A stretch of DNA of 64,000 nt from Leucobacter chromiireducens (GTDB lineage: Bacteria; Actinomycetota; Actinomycetes; Actinomycetales; Microbacteriaceae). The position numbers and the translations under genes were made by a program. This document shows, piece by piece, positions 1 through 8,618 of this stretch; within the stretch, counting starts at the first letter, position 1, and each line of letters opens with the position of its first letter. Under the pieces are notes generated by a model that worked only from the letters and a program-made list of their open reading frames with translations, had not been told where the DNA came from and did no database searches. The stretch lies in the NCBI RefSeq assembly GCF_003917135.1, contig NZ_RPDI01000003.1, positions 1 to 64,000 of the forward strand, in the 5' to 3' direction.

Positions 1-850
1 GCACGCGCGCGCGGGCGCGCGCCGGCGGCCGCGCGCCGACGCGCAGCACGTCCCCGAGCCCGTCGCCGAGCAGCGAGAACGCGATACCGGTGAGCACGAC
101 CGCGAGCCCGGGGAACGTCGGCAGCCACCAGTGCGTCGTGATGAACTGCTGCGAGTCGGCGATCATCGTGCCCCAGTCGGGCGTCGGCGGCTGGATCCCG
201 AGCCCGAGGTAGCCGAGTGTCACGATCGCGACCATGATGAGCACGATCTCCGTCGCGAGCAGCACCAGCGCCTGCGGCAGCACGTTCGGGAGCACGTGCC
301 GCAGCAGGATGCGCGCGTGCGACAGCCCACCGCCGCGCGCCGCCTGCACCCAGCCGGACTCGCGCAGCGCCGCGGTCATCGCGCGCAGCACGCGCGCGTA
401 GCCCACCCAACCGACGAGCGCGAAAGCGAGCACGATGCCACCCTCGCCGGCGCCGACCGCGAACACGATCGCGATGACGATGACGTAAAAGGGGAATGCG
501 ATCACGGTGTCGGTCGCGCGCGAGGCGACCCAGTCAACGGCGCCCCCGAAGTACCCGGAGATGAGGCCGACGACGATGCCGATGCCGAACGGGGCGAGCG
601 CCGCGGTGACCGCGAGTCGGAGGTCGGTCTGCGCGGCGAACAGCATGCGCGAGAGCACGTCGCGCCCCAGCTGGTCGGTGCCGAACCAGTGCTCGGGCGA
701 GGGCGGCTGCAGGCCACCGGTGAGATTCTGCGCCGCCGGGTCGGCCGGGGCGATCACCGGGGCGAGCAGCGCGAGCGCCACGAGCGCGAGCGTGAGGATC
801 GCGCCGGCGACGAGGGCCGGAGAGCCGGCGGCCCGGCGCAGCGCCCTCAT
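1..850 (-). CDS. Peptide/nickel-type ABC transporter permease, DppC family (partial)
   Basis: Inner-membrane permease subunit of a dipeptide/oligopeptide ABC importer, paired with the permease just upstream. The ATG at 850 overlaps the stop of that gene (ATGA), which fixes the start. The N-terminus carries one hydrophobic segment followed by the motif HWFGTDQLGRDVLSRM, the hallmark of DppC-type subunits; the reading frame then continues through the periplasmic-permease (BPD_transp_1) region. About 283 residues are visible and the frame is still open at base 1 (reading GDGLGDVLRV near the end), so only the last residues are missing. The final visible stretch is an Ala/Arg-rich GC-extreme run. 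The family is certain; the substrate is inferred only from the operon. Confidence 0.9.
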   Translation of the reverse strand, partial: MRALRRAAGSPALVAGAILTLALVALALLAPVIAPADPAAQNLTGGLQPPSPEHWFGTDQLGRDVLSRMLFAAQTDLRLAVTAALAPFGIGIVVGLISGYFGGAVDWVASRATDTVIAFPFYVIVIAIVFAVGAGEGGIVLAFALVGWVGYARVLRAMTAALRESGWVQAARGGGLSHARILLRHVLPNVLPQALVLLATEIVLIMVAIVTLGYLGLGIQPPTPDWGTMIADSQQFITTHWWLPTFPGLAVVLTGIAFSLLGDGLGDVLRVGARPPARARARV

Positions 851-1878
851 CGCGCGGCCCCGTGCTGCTGGGCTGCGGCGGTGATCTGGCCGGCGTCTGC
901 GACGCTGCGCAGCCGCGGATCGAGCGCGGCGGAGAGCACGCCGGCGAGCGTGGTCACGAGCACCACGAGCACGGCGCAGTACAGCGCGATCCCCTGCACC
1001 ACGGGGAAGTCGCGGCTGCCGATCGACTGGAAGAGCAGCGTGCCGAGCCCGTTGATCCCGAACACCTTCTCCACGACGAGCGTGCCGCCGATGAGGTACG
1101 CCGTGTTGACGCTCAGCAGGGTGAGCGTCGGCAGCGCAGCGGAGCGCAGCACGTGCCTGCCGAGGATGCGGCGCTCGGGGATGCGCGCGGCACGCAGCGT
1201 CGTCACGAAGTCGGCCGCGAGCACGTCGATCAGCTGGGCGCGCAGCGAGCGGATCAGCGGCGGGGCCATGCCGAGCGCCACCGCGAGCGCCGGCAGGAAG
1301 AGACTCCGCAGCGGCTCGCCCGGCCCCGTCCCGACGCCGCCGACGGGGAACCAGCGCAGCTGCACCCCGAACACGATGATGAGCAGGAGCCCCACCCAGA
1401 ACAGCGGCATCCCCATCCCCACCGCCGGCAGCACACGCACCACGTGGTCGATCCAGCCGTCCTGGCGCAGGGCCGCGGCGAACGCGAGCGGCACCGCGAT
1501 GGCGACGGCGAGCACCACGGCGAAGAGCACGATCCCGAGACTCACCGGCGCCTTCGCGAGGATGAGCTCGCGCGTCGACGCCCCCGTGACGAGGGAGTTC
1601 CCGGTGTCAAGGCTGGTGAGGATGCCCCACGCGAAGTCGGTGAACTGCTGCCAGAGCGGCAGGTCAAGGCCGAGCTCCGCGCGGAGCGCCGCGATCGACT
1701 CCGGGGTGGCGCGCTCGCCGAGAATCATGGCGGCGGGATCCCCCGGCACCATGCGGAGCAGGAAGAACACCGCGATGACGACGCCGAGCATCACCGGCAC
1801 GACGCGCGCGAGCACGCGGACGAGCTCGCGCCCGATCCCGCGCACGAGCCCCCGCGCCCGCTCGTTCCTCGTCACCAC
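847..1878 (-). CDS. Peptide/nickel-type ABC transporter permease, DppB family
   Basis: Membrane permease of 343 residues, normal for DppB. It has an N-terminal transmembrane segment, the typical LRMVPGDPAAMILG segment, a large extracytoplasmic loop, then the BPD_transp_1 domain with the coupling motif area around RAARIPERRILGRHVLRSA, and ends DPRLRS. It follows the binding-protein gene by 63 bp and overlaps the DppC-type permease by four bases, so the two permeases are translationally coupled. The start is GTG at 1878 with another GTG one codon later; neither has a strong ribosome binding site, so the exact start is uncertain. Role: one half of the transport channel for an oligopeptide or opine-like compound. 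Confidence 0.93.
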   Translation of the reverse strand: MVTRNERARGLVRGIGRELVRVLARVVPVMLGVVIAVFFLLRMVPGDPAAMILGERATPESIAALRAELGLDLPLWQQFTDFAWGILTSLDTGNSLVTGASTRELILAKAPVSLGIVLFAVVLAVAIAVPLAFAAALRQDGWIDHVVRVLPAVGMGMPLFWVGLLLIIVFGVQLRWFPVGGVGTGPGEPLRSLFLPALAVALGMAPPLIRSLRAQLIDVLAADFVTTLRAARIPERRILGRHVLRSAALPTLTLLSVNTAYLIGGTLVVEKVFGINGLGTLLFQSIGSRDFPVVQGIALYCAVLVVLVTTLAGVLSAALDPRLRSVADAGQITAAAQQHGAAR

Positions 1879-1941
1879 GTCATCACTGTAGTGCGCGCGG
1901 GGCCACGGGCCCCGCGCGCACGCGTCAGTTCGTCGCTTCGG

Positions 1942-3519
1942 CTACGCGCCGCCGCCGGCGAGCCAGACGTCCTGGAACCTGACGCTGCCGTTCGGCAGCA
2001 CCGTGAAGCCGTGCACGTCGCTCGTCGTCGCCTTCAGGTTCGCGGGGAAGAAGAGCGGGATGTAGGGCACGTCGTCCGCGAGGATCTGCTGGATGTCCGC
2101 GTAGATCTTCGAGCGCTCGGCGCCCTCCGCCGTGGTGCGGCCCTCGTGCATGAGCTTCGTCACCTCGTCGTTCGTGTAGTGCGTCCAGTACGACTTGCTG
2201 AAGCCCTCAGGGTCGGCCTGGAACGTGATGAAGCCGTTCGGGTCGGGGGCGTCCGACTGTCCGCTGTTGAGCATCATGTCGAAGTCGTACGCGAAGAAGC
2301 GCTCGCGGAACACCGCGATGTCGAGCTGCTCGATCTTCACCTCGATGCCGATCTGGGCGAGCGACTCCTGCACGATCTGCGCGATCTGCGCGCGCTGCGC
2401 GTTGCCGCTCGCGATCAGCAGGGTCGTGCTGAAGCCGTCGGGGAACGCCGACTTCGCGAGCTCGGCCTTCGCCGCGTCGAGGTCGAACGCGAGCGGCGTC
2501 ACCGTGTCGTTCGCGGAGTCCGTGATCGTGGGCGGCAGGAGCGCGTTCGCCACCTCAGCGGTGTCGAACGTCGTCGCGGCGGTGATGCCCTCGCGGTCGA
2601 GCGCGTGCGCGATCGCGCGGCGCACGTGCTGGTCGCCGAGCTCCTCGCGCTGCGTGTTGAAGAACACCTGCTCGGTCGCCCAGCCGGAGGTGTTCGAGAG
2701 CACCGTGTCCGCGGCGGAGTCCACCTCGGCCGCGTTGGCAGCCGGCACCGTGTCGATCGCGTCGATCTGGCCGGCGGCGAGCTGCTGGCGCAGCTGCGCG
2801 TCGTCGGCGATGACGCGGTACTCGAGCCCGTCGAGGTAGGGCTTCCCCTCCTGCCAGTAGTGCTCGTTCTTCACGAAGCTGAGGTCGCCGTTCGGGTCGA
2901 ACGTCTCCACCGCGAACGGCCCGGTGCCAACGGGCTGCTGGAAGAACTCCTCCTCGCTCTGCCCGCCGAAGTCCTTCGGGAAGATCCCGTTCGAGAAGCC
3001 AGCGAGCTCCGACAGGAACGGCGTGTACGGCGTCTCGAGCGTGATCGTGACGTCGCGCTCACCCGTCTCCGTGATGCCCGTGATCGGCGCAGTGAGCGGC
3101 AGCGGCCCCTCCACCTCGAGGTGCCGGTTCAGGGAGAAAACCACGTCAGCCGGGGTCACCGGGGCGCCGTCCGAGAAGGTGAGCCCCTCGCGCAGCGTGA
3201 ACACGTACTCCGTGCCGGCGTCGTTCGCCGTGTAGTCCGCAAGCCACGGCACGATCTCGCCCTGCTCGTCGAAGCTGACGAGCGGCTCGAAGATCTTGTC
3301 GATCGCGAACGCATTGTTCGCGGTGATCTGCTGGTTGAGGTCGAGATTGTCGGCCGAGGCGACCCGCCCGAAGGTGAGCGTGCCCCCGGCGACGGGATCG
3401 CCGCCGGCTGCGGCGTCGCCCGGCGCTGCGCCGGCGGCGCAGGAGGAGAGCACGAGCGCGGCGGCAAGCGCGGCTCCGGCGAGCGCCAGGCGGCGACGCC
3501 CGGAATTCAGTGCGGTCAT
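1942..3519 (-). CDS. ABC transporter substrate-binding lipoprotein, family 5 (peptide/opine)
   Basis: Extracellular solute-binding lipoprotein, 525 residues. The signal peptide ends in the lipobox LSSC near residue 27, so the mature protein is anchored by a lipidated Cys. The body is a classic SBP_bac_5 domain (TFTLREGLTFSDGAPVTPADV and VRRAIAHALDREGI are family signatures), as in DppA/OppA/NikA. The start ATG overlaps the stop of the amidohydrolase (ATGA) and is preceded by AAAGGA nine bases upstream. It lies between the amidohydrolase and the permeases, so it presumably binds the amidohydrolase substrate or its precursor. The ligand cannot be read from sequence. Confidence 0.94.
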   Translation of the reverse strand: MTALNSGRRRLALAGAALAAALVLSSCAAGAAPGDAAAGGDPVAGGTLTFGRVASADNLDLNQQITANNAFAIDKIFEPLVSFDEQGEIVPWLADYTANDAGTEYVFTLREGLTFSDGAPVTPADVVFSLNRHLEVEGPLPLTAPITGITETGERDVTITLETPYTPFLSELAGFSNGIFPKDFGGQSEEEFFQQPVGTGPFAVETFDPNGDLSFVKNEHYWQEGKPYLDGLEYRVIADDAQLRQQLAAGQIDAIDTVPAANAAEVDSAADTVLSNTSGWATEQVFFNTQREELGDQHVRRAIAHALDREGITAATTFDTAEVANALLPPTITDSANDTVTPLAFDLDAAKAELAKSAFPDGFSTTLLIASGNAQRAQIAQIVQESLAQIGIEVKIEQLDIAVFRERFFAYDFDMMLNSGQSDAPDPNGFITFQADPEGFSKSYWTHYTNDEVTKLMHEGRTTAEGAERSKIYADIQQILADDVPYIPLFFPANLKATTSDVHGFTVLPNGSVRFQDVWLAGGGA

Positions 3520-4778
3520 GTGAGTGGTCCTTTCAAGGGGGAGGCTGGTGGGGCGGCGTGCAGGACTCCGGCGCGCAGCACGCCGACGATCGCTGCCGGA
3601 TCGGCGAGCGCCCCGAGCTCACGCGGATCGCGTGAGAAGAACACGGCGTCGGCCGCGGCGCCGGGGCGGAGGGTGCCGGCGTGCGCGTCCGCGCGGACGG
3701 CACGGCCGCGATCCCGATCGGCGCGCGCGAGCAGCGCGGCGCCCGTGCGCGTTGCGGCGATGAGCGCCTCGGCGGCGCTCAGCCCCGCGCCGCGGAGCGC
3801 GTCAACCTCGAGCGCTGCGGTGCCGTGCTGATCGGGCGTTCCCGAGTCCGTGCCGACCGCGATCGGGAGCCCGGCGTCGCGGGCTCGGCGCACGGCGGCC
3901 GGGTGCGCCCCGATCGCCTCGGTCACTCTGGCGCGGAACGCCGCGTGGAGGCTGCCGGCGTCGATCATGCGCTGCACGAGGCGGTAGATCCGCAGCGTCG
4001 GGACGAGCGTGAGCCCGGCCGCGGCCGCGGCGCGCGCCTGCTGATCGGTCAGGAAGATGCCGTGCTCGATGCTCGCGGCGCCGGCGGCGATCGCGTCGTC
4101 GATCGCGTCCCCGCCCCAGGCGTGCATCATCACCGCGGCGCCGGCGCGCTCGGCGCGCGCCACCGCCGCACGCACCTCGGCAGCGGAGAACACGGGCTCC
4201 AGGCCGGCGCCCGCGGGGCTCGCCACCCCGGCTGTGCCGACGAGCTTCACCCACTGGGCGCCGGCGTCGAGCACCTCGCCCACCGCCCGGTCGAGCCCGC
4301 CCGCTGCGTCCGCCGCGGCGCGATCGAGCAAGCGCACCGAGAGCTGCACGTCCGGGCGCTCAGCCGCGGGCAGGGCCGCGAGCTCGGCGCGGCTCAGGCC
4401 ACCGGCATCGCGCACCCGGGTGATGCCGGCGGCGAGGGTGCGCGCGAGGCCGGCGGCGGTCGCAGTGTGGCGGTCCGCGGCAGCGATCCCGCGCCGATCG
4501 TCCTCGTCGAAGGCGTGCCAGGCCGCGTGCACGTGCGCGTCGACGAGGCCGGGGAGCGCCCAGAGCTCCGCATCGGCGCGGCCGAGTGGGCGCTGCGGCG
4601 CGGGGGCCGCGGTGTCCGCGGCGGCGGTTGCCGCTGCCACGAAGCTGCCGTGTTCCCAGCGGAGCTCGCGCGGCGCGCTGAAGCTGCCGTCCGGCTCGAA
4701 GACGCGCACGCCGGCGATCGAGCCCGCCCCGGGCACCCCCGGTGAAGCGGGCCCGGCTGACGGTCGCGCCTGGTCCAT
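3516..4778 (-). CDS. Metal-dependent amidohydrolase (imidazolonepropionase/prolidase-like)
   Basis: Cytoplasmic hydrolase of 420 residues in the amidohydrolase superfamily. The metal ligands are visible in order: HVH in LVDAHVHAAW, a Lys in WVKLVGT (the carbamylated-lysine position), His in MMHAWGG, His in ASIEHG, and Asp in VGTDSGTPD. This arrangement is that of the imidazolonepropionase/Xaa-Pro-dipeptidase-like branch. I chose ATG 4778 because upstream sequence in the same frame has no protein-like composition. It is the first gene of an operon with a peptide-type importer, so it likely cleaves an imported cyclic amide or N-acyl/peptidyl compound. Exact substrate unknown. GC and Ala content are extreme but match the neighbourhood. 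Confidence 0.85.
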   Translation of the reverse strand: MDQARPSAGPASPGVPGAGSIAGVRVFEPDGSFSAPRELRWEHGSFVAAATAAADTAAPAPQRPLGRADAELWALPGLVDAHVHAAWHAFDEDDRRGIAAADRHTATAAGLARTLAAGITRVRDAGGLSRAELAALPAAERPDVQLSVRLLDRAAADAAGGLDRAVGEVLDAGAQWVKLVGTAGVASPAGAGLEPVFSAAEVRAAVARAERAGAAVMMHAWGGDAIDDAIAAGAASIEHGIFLTDQQARAAAAAGLTLVPTLRIYRLVQRMIDAGSLHAAFRARVTEAIGAHPAAVRRARDAGLPIAVGTDSGTPDQHGTAALEVDALRGAGLSAAEALIAATRTGAALLARADRDRGRAVRADAHAGTLRPGAAADAVFFSRDPRELGALADPAAIVGVLRAGVLHAAPPASPLKGPLT

Positions 4779-4853
4779 GTGATTACGGTAGCGAGCCCTT
4801 CGGCAGTGGACCACTTCCCCGGCGCGACGCTGAACCACGCCGCGAGCAGCGGG

Positions 4854-4859
4854 TAGACT
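4854..4859 (+). promoter_or_regulatory. -10-like box for the YrdB-like gene, leaderless start
   Basis: TAGACT sits six bases before the GTG start at 4866, with TGAACC 17 bases upstream as a plausible -35. This spacing would place transcription start at or next to the start codon, giving a leaderless mRNA, which is common in actinobacteria. No Shine-Dalgarno sequence is present. Confidence 0.4.
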
Positions 4860-4865
4860 GGGCGG

Positions 4866-5234
4866 GTGACCAGCACCGCCTCCTCCCAGTCCGCACGCAC
4901 GGCCGCGCGCTTCCAGCTCGCCCGTGGCCTGTTCCACCTCGTCGCCATCGTCGTGATCACGGTGTGGGGCTTCCTGTCCTGGCCGCTCCCCTTCCCCGGC
5001 ATCTTCACCGGGCTCGGGCTCCTCGTGCTGTCGGTGCTGCTGTGGGCGCTCTTCCTCTCCCCGCGCCCCGTGCTGCGCGTCGACTACTTCGCCGCCGCGC
5101 TCTTCGAACTCATGCTGCTCGCCGCAGCCGTCGCCGCACTCCTCTCGCTCGGGATCTTCTGGGTGTGGCCCGCGCTCTTCGGCGTCGCCGGTGCCGTGGT
5201 CGGCTACCTCACCTCGCGCCGACGCCGCGCGTAG
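4866..5234 (+). CDS. YrdB/DUF2568 family small membrane protein
   Basis: A 122-residue integral membrane protein with about four hydrophobic segments (for example LVAIVVITVWGFLSW and LFELMLLAAAVAALLSLGIF) and an Arg-rich C-terminus. Its size and the pattern WPLPFPGIFTGLGLLVLSVLLW fit the YrdB/DUF2568 family, whose function is not established. The start is GTG; there is no ribosome binding site but a good -10 box just upstream. It is divergent from the amidohydrolase operon and precedes the flavin-dependent oxidoreductase by 81 bp, but nothing shows a shared function. Confidence 0.75.
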   Translation: MTSTASSQSARTAARFQLARGLFHLVAIVVITVWGFLSWPLPFPGIFTGLGLLVLSVLLWALFLSPRPVLRVDYFAAALFELMLLAAAVAALLSLGIFWVWPALFGVAGAVVGYLTSRRRRA

Positions 5235-5315
5235 CTCGCCAGGCGGCAGACCGCGCACCGCGTGGGAAGCGCCTGAACGCGGAATAGCCGCGATCCGAGT
5301 GGGGTTGTATCGGGC

Positions 5316-6383
5316 ATGACACATCCGTCCACGGTCGCCGGCGCCTCAGCCGAGCAGCTCATCCTCGGCCTCGACACCTTCGGCGACGTCACGTTCGCCG
5401 CGGACGGCAGCCGGAACTCGCACGCACAGGTGCTGCGCGACGTCGTCGCGGAGGCCGCACTCGCCGACCGCATCGGCGTCGACGCCATCACCCTCGGGGA
5501 GCACCACCGCGACGACTTCGCGCTCAGCTCCCCCGAGATCGCGCTCGCCGCGATCGCCGGCCAGACCGAGCGGATCCTACTCGGTACCGGCGTCACGGTG
5601 CTCTCGAGCGACGATCCGGTGCGCGTGTACGAGCGCTTCGCCACGCTCGACGCCGTGAGCTCGGGCCGCGCAGAGGTGATCCTCGGCCGCGGTTCGTTCA
5701 CCGAGTCGTTCCCGCTCTTTGGCTACCGGCTCGAGGACTACGACCAGCTGTTCTCCGAGAAGCTCGAGCTCTTCGCGCGGCTGCGCGCCGAGGAGCCCGT
5801 CACCTGGTCGGGGCGGCACCGCACCGCGCTCGTTGAGCAGGAGGTGTACCCGAAGACGGAGCAGCCCAACGGGGTGAACGCGTGGATCGGGGTGGGCGGC
5901 AGCCCGCACTCGGTGCTGCGCACGGTGCAGGTAGGCATTCCCATGATGCTCGCCATCATCGGCGGGGATCCGGCGCGCTTCCTGCCGTTCGCGGAGCTGT
6001 ACCGCAGCACGCAGGAGGAGCTCGGCCGCGCGCAGATGCCGCTCGGCGTGCACTCGCCCGGCCACGTCGCCCCAACGGACGCCGAGGCGCGCGAGCAGCT
6101 GTGGCCGCACTTCGAACGCAATCGCAACCGCATCGGCGGGGAGCGCGGATGGCCGGCCACCACGCGCGCCGAGTTCGAGCGCGAGGCCGACACTGGCTCG
6201 CTGTACGTCGGATCGCCCGAGACGGTCGCGCAGCGCATCGCGCAGACCGTGCGCACGCTGGGCGCCGATCGCTTCGACCTGAAGTACGCCAACGGCACGA
6301 TGCCGCACGCCGAGCTGATGCAGAGCATCGAGCTGTACGGCACGGAGGTGATCCCGCGCGTGCGCGAGCTGCTGCGCGGCTAG
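5316..6383 (+). CDS. LLM-class flavin-dependent oxidoreductase
   Basis: A 355-residue luciferase-like monooxygenase-fold protein, cytoplasmic. The N-terminus (LILGLDTFGDVTF), the segment LGEHHRDDFALSSPEIALAAI, the TVLSSDDPVRVYERFATLD region and C-terminal YVGSPETVAQRIAQ are typical of the bacterial luciferase-like (YhbW/alkanal monooxygenase-like) subgroup. Such enzymes use reduced FMN and oxygen or act as F420/FMN reductases; the substrate is not predictable. It stands alone on the plus strand and ends in a long palindrome shared with the convergent C45 gene. Confidence 0.88.
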   Translation: MTHPSTVAGASAEQLILGLDTFGDVTFAADGSRNSHAQVLRDVVAEAALADRIGVDAITLGEHHRDDFALSSPEIALAAIAGQTERILLGTGVTVLSSDDPVRVYERFATLDAVSSGRAEVILGRGSFTESFPLFGYRLEDYDQLFSEKLELFARLRAEEPVTWSGRHRTALVEQEVYPKTEQPNGVNAWIGVGGSPHSVLRTVQVGIPMMLAIIGGDPARFLPFAELYRSTQEELGRAQMPLGVHSPGHVAPTDAEAREQLWPHFERNRNRIGGERGWPATTRAEFEREADTGSLYVGSPETVAQRIAQTVRTLGADRFDLKYANGTMPHAELMQSIELYGTEVIPRVRELLRG

Positions 6384-6465
6384 TCGGCGCTGCGCGCGCT
6401 GCACCCGCGCCCGTTCCCGCGGTGCCCCGTTCCCGCAGCCCCAATCCCCACGCCCGTTCCCAATT

Positions 6466-6537
6466 CCCGCAGGAGAAATCTGGGATTTCGGAGGGTTTCA
6501 CGGGAAACCCTCCGAAATCCCAGATTTCTCCTGCGGG
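6466..6537. repeat. Perfect 34-bp inverted repeat, convergent-end hairpin (family copy 1)
   Basis: Two perfectly complementary 34-base arms (6466-6499 and 6504-6537) are separated by a four-base loop (ACGG). The region lies between the convergent LLM oxidoreductase and C45 genes. It would form an exceptionally stable hairpin on either strand and probably acts as a bidirectional terminator, although no strong T-tract follows. The core GGAGAAATCTGG is shared with the palindrome at 14324-14389, so the two belong to one repeat family. Confidence 0.85.
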
Positions 6538-6557
6538 GTTGGTGGGCGCGACGCGGC

Positions 6558-7622
6558 CTACGCCGTCAGCACCCGCCAGGTGCCCGTCTCTGCGTCGGTG
6601 GGCATGCCGTCGAGCACGCGGATCGTGCGCGCGTCCGGGTCGGTGATCACCGTCGCGAGGGTGGCCCAGCGGTCGCCGAACGCCTTCGACATGTCGGGCA
6701 CGCAGGTGAGCGGCGGCTGCCCCTCGCCCGACAGCAGCAGGCGCACCATCGCATCAGGCGCCGCGGGCAGGCCGGCGGCCAATCGCTCCCGCACCAGTTC
6801 GAGCCGCTCGGAGGAGTCCGGCTCGTACAGCTCGGTCTTCTGGCCGCCGAGCGGGGTCGCGTGCTGGAAGTGGTTCGTGCGCTGCACGGATCCCGCGACC
6901 TCGGGGATGGGGAACACGCCGGCCGGGCTCATCTCGACGGACACGGCGCCCGTCGCGTCGACCATCGTGAACGCCGACGACGAGGTGATCGGCGCGCTGC
7001 GGATGAGCGCGAGCGCCTCGTCGATCGTCGCGCACTCGGTGAGCACCACGCTCGACAGCACGTGCATGGGAACGCCCTCGGGGTGGTCGTCGGCGTGCCC
7101 GAGGATGTTGAAGTGCAGCCCGAGCCCCGCCTCGTTGACGCCGATCTTGCTGACAATGCCCTGCTCGGTGAGCCCCGCGTAGCGGTAGCCGGGGCCCGCG
7201 ACCGTGTGCGTGTGCCACAGCCCGTCGAACTCGATGTGCCAGTCCCACGTCTGCACGCCGAAGCGGTGCCCGTCGATCACGGAGGTGAGGGTGGAGCACT
7301 CGTTCGCGGCGCGGTTACCGAGCGCAAGGATCTCGGTGCGGGCGTTGAGCGCGACGACGCGGTCGAGCGGAACCCCTGATCCTTCAGCGATCCCGCGCAG
7401 CTCCTCGACGACCTCAGGGCGCCACTCAGCGAGCGTCTCCAGGATGGTGGCGATGCCGGCGCGCTCTCGATCGGGATCGACCTCGATCATGCGGAACAGG
7501 TTCGTGTACTGCTCGGCAGCCGCGGCGAGCGTGTCGCGCAGTGCGTGGCCGCGCGCGCGGCCGAGCTCGTACCGGGTGCCGCCGCTGAGATCCAGGTGGA
7601 TGCGGCTCGTCTTCTCGGTCAT
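6558..7622 (-). CDS. C45 family autoproteolytic acyltransferase/hydrolase
   Basis: A 354-residue Ntn-hydrolase of the acyl-CoA:6-aminopenicillanate acyltransferase (C45) family. The expected catalytic Cys is Cys109 in AANECSTLTS: in the family the chain self-cleaves before this Cys, making it the N-terminal nucleophile. Also typical are LNARTEIL just before it, WDWHIEF, and the later NHFQHATPL. Members cleave or transfer acyl groups on amide bonds. The gene is last in the operon with the oligopeptide importer (148 bp after the DppF-type ATPase), so it probably hydrolyses the imported N-acyl compound in the cytoplasm. No signal peptide. The ribosome binding site is weak. Confidence 0.88.
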   Translation of the reverse strand: MTEKTSRIHLDLSGGTRYELGRARGHALRDTLAAAAEQYTNLFRMIEVDPDRERAGIATILETLAEWRPEVVEELRGIAEGSGVPLDRVVALNARTEILALGNRAANECSTLTSVIDGHRFGVQTWDWHIEFDGLWHTHTVAGPGYRYAGLTEQGIVSKIGVNEAGLGLHFNILGHADDHPEGVPMHVLSSVVLTECATIDEALALIRSAPITSSSAFTMVDATGAVSVEMSPAGVFPIPEVAGSVQRTNHFQHATPLGGQKTELYEPDSSERLELVRERLAAGLPAAPDAMVRLLLSGEGQPPLTCVPDMSKAFGDRWATLATVITDPDARTIRVLDGMPTDAETGTWRVLTA

Positions 7623-7769
7623 GGTGTGGTTCTTTCTGGGGTTCGGCGCCGCGCGTGGTGGGCCGCGCGGCGGGATGAAGCGGTTGCTGGCGCGCCGAGG
7701 CCGCGCCGGGGTCCCTGCGGGGCACCCTGGCGCGAGCGGCTCGGCTCGGTTCGGAGCAGCGGGGGATCG

Positions 7770-8618
7770 CTACGGGCCTGAGCTCTCCTTCGTGCCGGTG
7801 CCGAGCAGAGCGTCCCGGAGGCCGCGCTGCGGCTTCCAGCCGGGGCGCGGCGCCGAGGCGATGAGCAGCTGCGTGTAGGGATCCTGCGGGGCGTCGAGCA
7901 CCTCGTCGACCGTGCCGCGCTCGATGATGCGCCCCTGCCGCATCACCACGACGTCGTCGGCGATGTCGCGCACCACCGAGAGGTCGTGGGTGATGAAGAG
8001 GTAGGACAGCCCGTGTTCCTCGCGCAAGCGCTTGAGCAGCGCGAGCACCTGGGCCTGCACGGACACGTCGAGCGCCGACACCGCCTCGTCGAGCACGATG
8101 ATCTCGGGCTCTGCGGCGAGTGCGCGTGCGATGGCCACGCGCTGCTTCTGCCCGCCGGACAGCGCAGCGGGCTTCGCGTCGGCGTGACGCTCGGTGAGGC
8201 CCACCTCCGCGAACAGTTCGAGGACGCGCGCGCGGCGTCCCGCCCGGTCGAGGTCGGGGCGGTGCGCGCGGAGCATCTCGTCGATCGTCGCGCTCACGGG
8301 GAGGGAGCGGTTGAGGGAGCCCTGCGGATCCTGGAACACCATTTGCACGAGCTTCGCGCGCTTGCGCAGCTCGCGGCGGGCGGTGGTCGGCTGCACGTCA
8401 CTGCCGGCGATCCGCACGGTGCCGGAGTCGGCGGACTCGAGCCCGACGATCACGCGCGCGAGCGTCGACTTGCCTGACCCCGACTCGCCGACGACCGCGA
8501 GGCAGGTGCCAGCGCGCAGCTCGCAGCTCACGTCGTCGAGCGCCGCGACGCTCGCCTTGCGGCTGAGGTGGAAGGTGCGGCTCAGGCCGCGCGCCTCGAT
8601 GATTGCGGTGTCGCTCAT
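7770..8618 (-). CDS. Oligopeptide ABC transporter ATP-binding protein, DppF/OppF type
   Basis: ATPase subunit of 282 residues with Walker A GESGSGKST, signature LSGGQKQRVAIARAL, Walker B IIVLDEAVSALD and the H-loop in YLFITHDLSVV. The C-terminal oligopeptide-transporter extension (DPYTQLLIASAPRPGW) marks it as DppF/OppF type. Its ATG overlaps the stop of the preceding ATPase by four bases. With that ATPase it forms the heterodimer that powers the permeases encoded upstream. Confidence 0.95.
   Translation of the reverse strand: MSDTAIIEARGLSRTFHLSRKASVAALDDVSCELRAGTCLAVVGESGSGKSTLARVIVGLESADSGTVRIAGSDVQPTTARRELRKRAKLVQMVFQDPQGSLNRSLPVSATIDEMLRAHRPDLDRAGRRARVLELFAEVGLTERHADAKPAALSGGQKQRVAIARALAAEPEIIVLDEAVSALDVSVQAQVLALLKRLREEHGLSYLFITHDLSVVRDIADDVVVMRQGRIIERGTVDEVLDAPQDPYTQLLIASAPRPGWKPQRGLRDALLGTGTKESSGP

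Noticed and set aside
1-50. Alternating GC run at the window start as Z-DNA or special repeat
   Set aside because: It is the Ala/Arg-rich coding end of the DppC gene in high-GC sequence; no independent evidence for a special element.
862-3831. Very long open frame (989 codons) on the plus strand across the first operon
   Set aside because: It is antisense to the clearly recognisable permease and binding-protein genes. Its product is Arg/Glu/His-rich with no domain, as expected for opposite-strand frames in 70% GC DNA.
4394-5008. Minus-strand frame of 204 codons at the start of the amidohydrolase
   Set aside because: Overlaps the amidohydrolase in another frame; Arg/Ser/Pro-rich with no recognisable domain, a typical GC-rich shadow.
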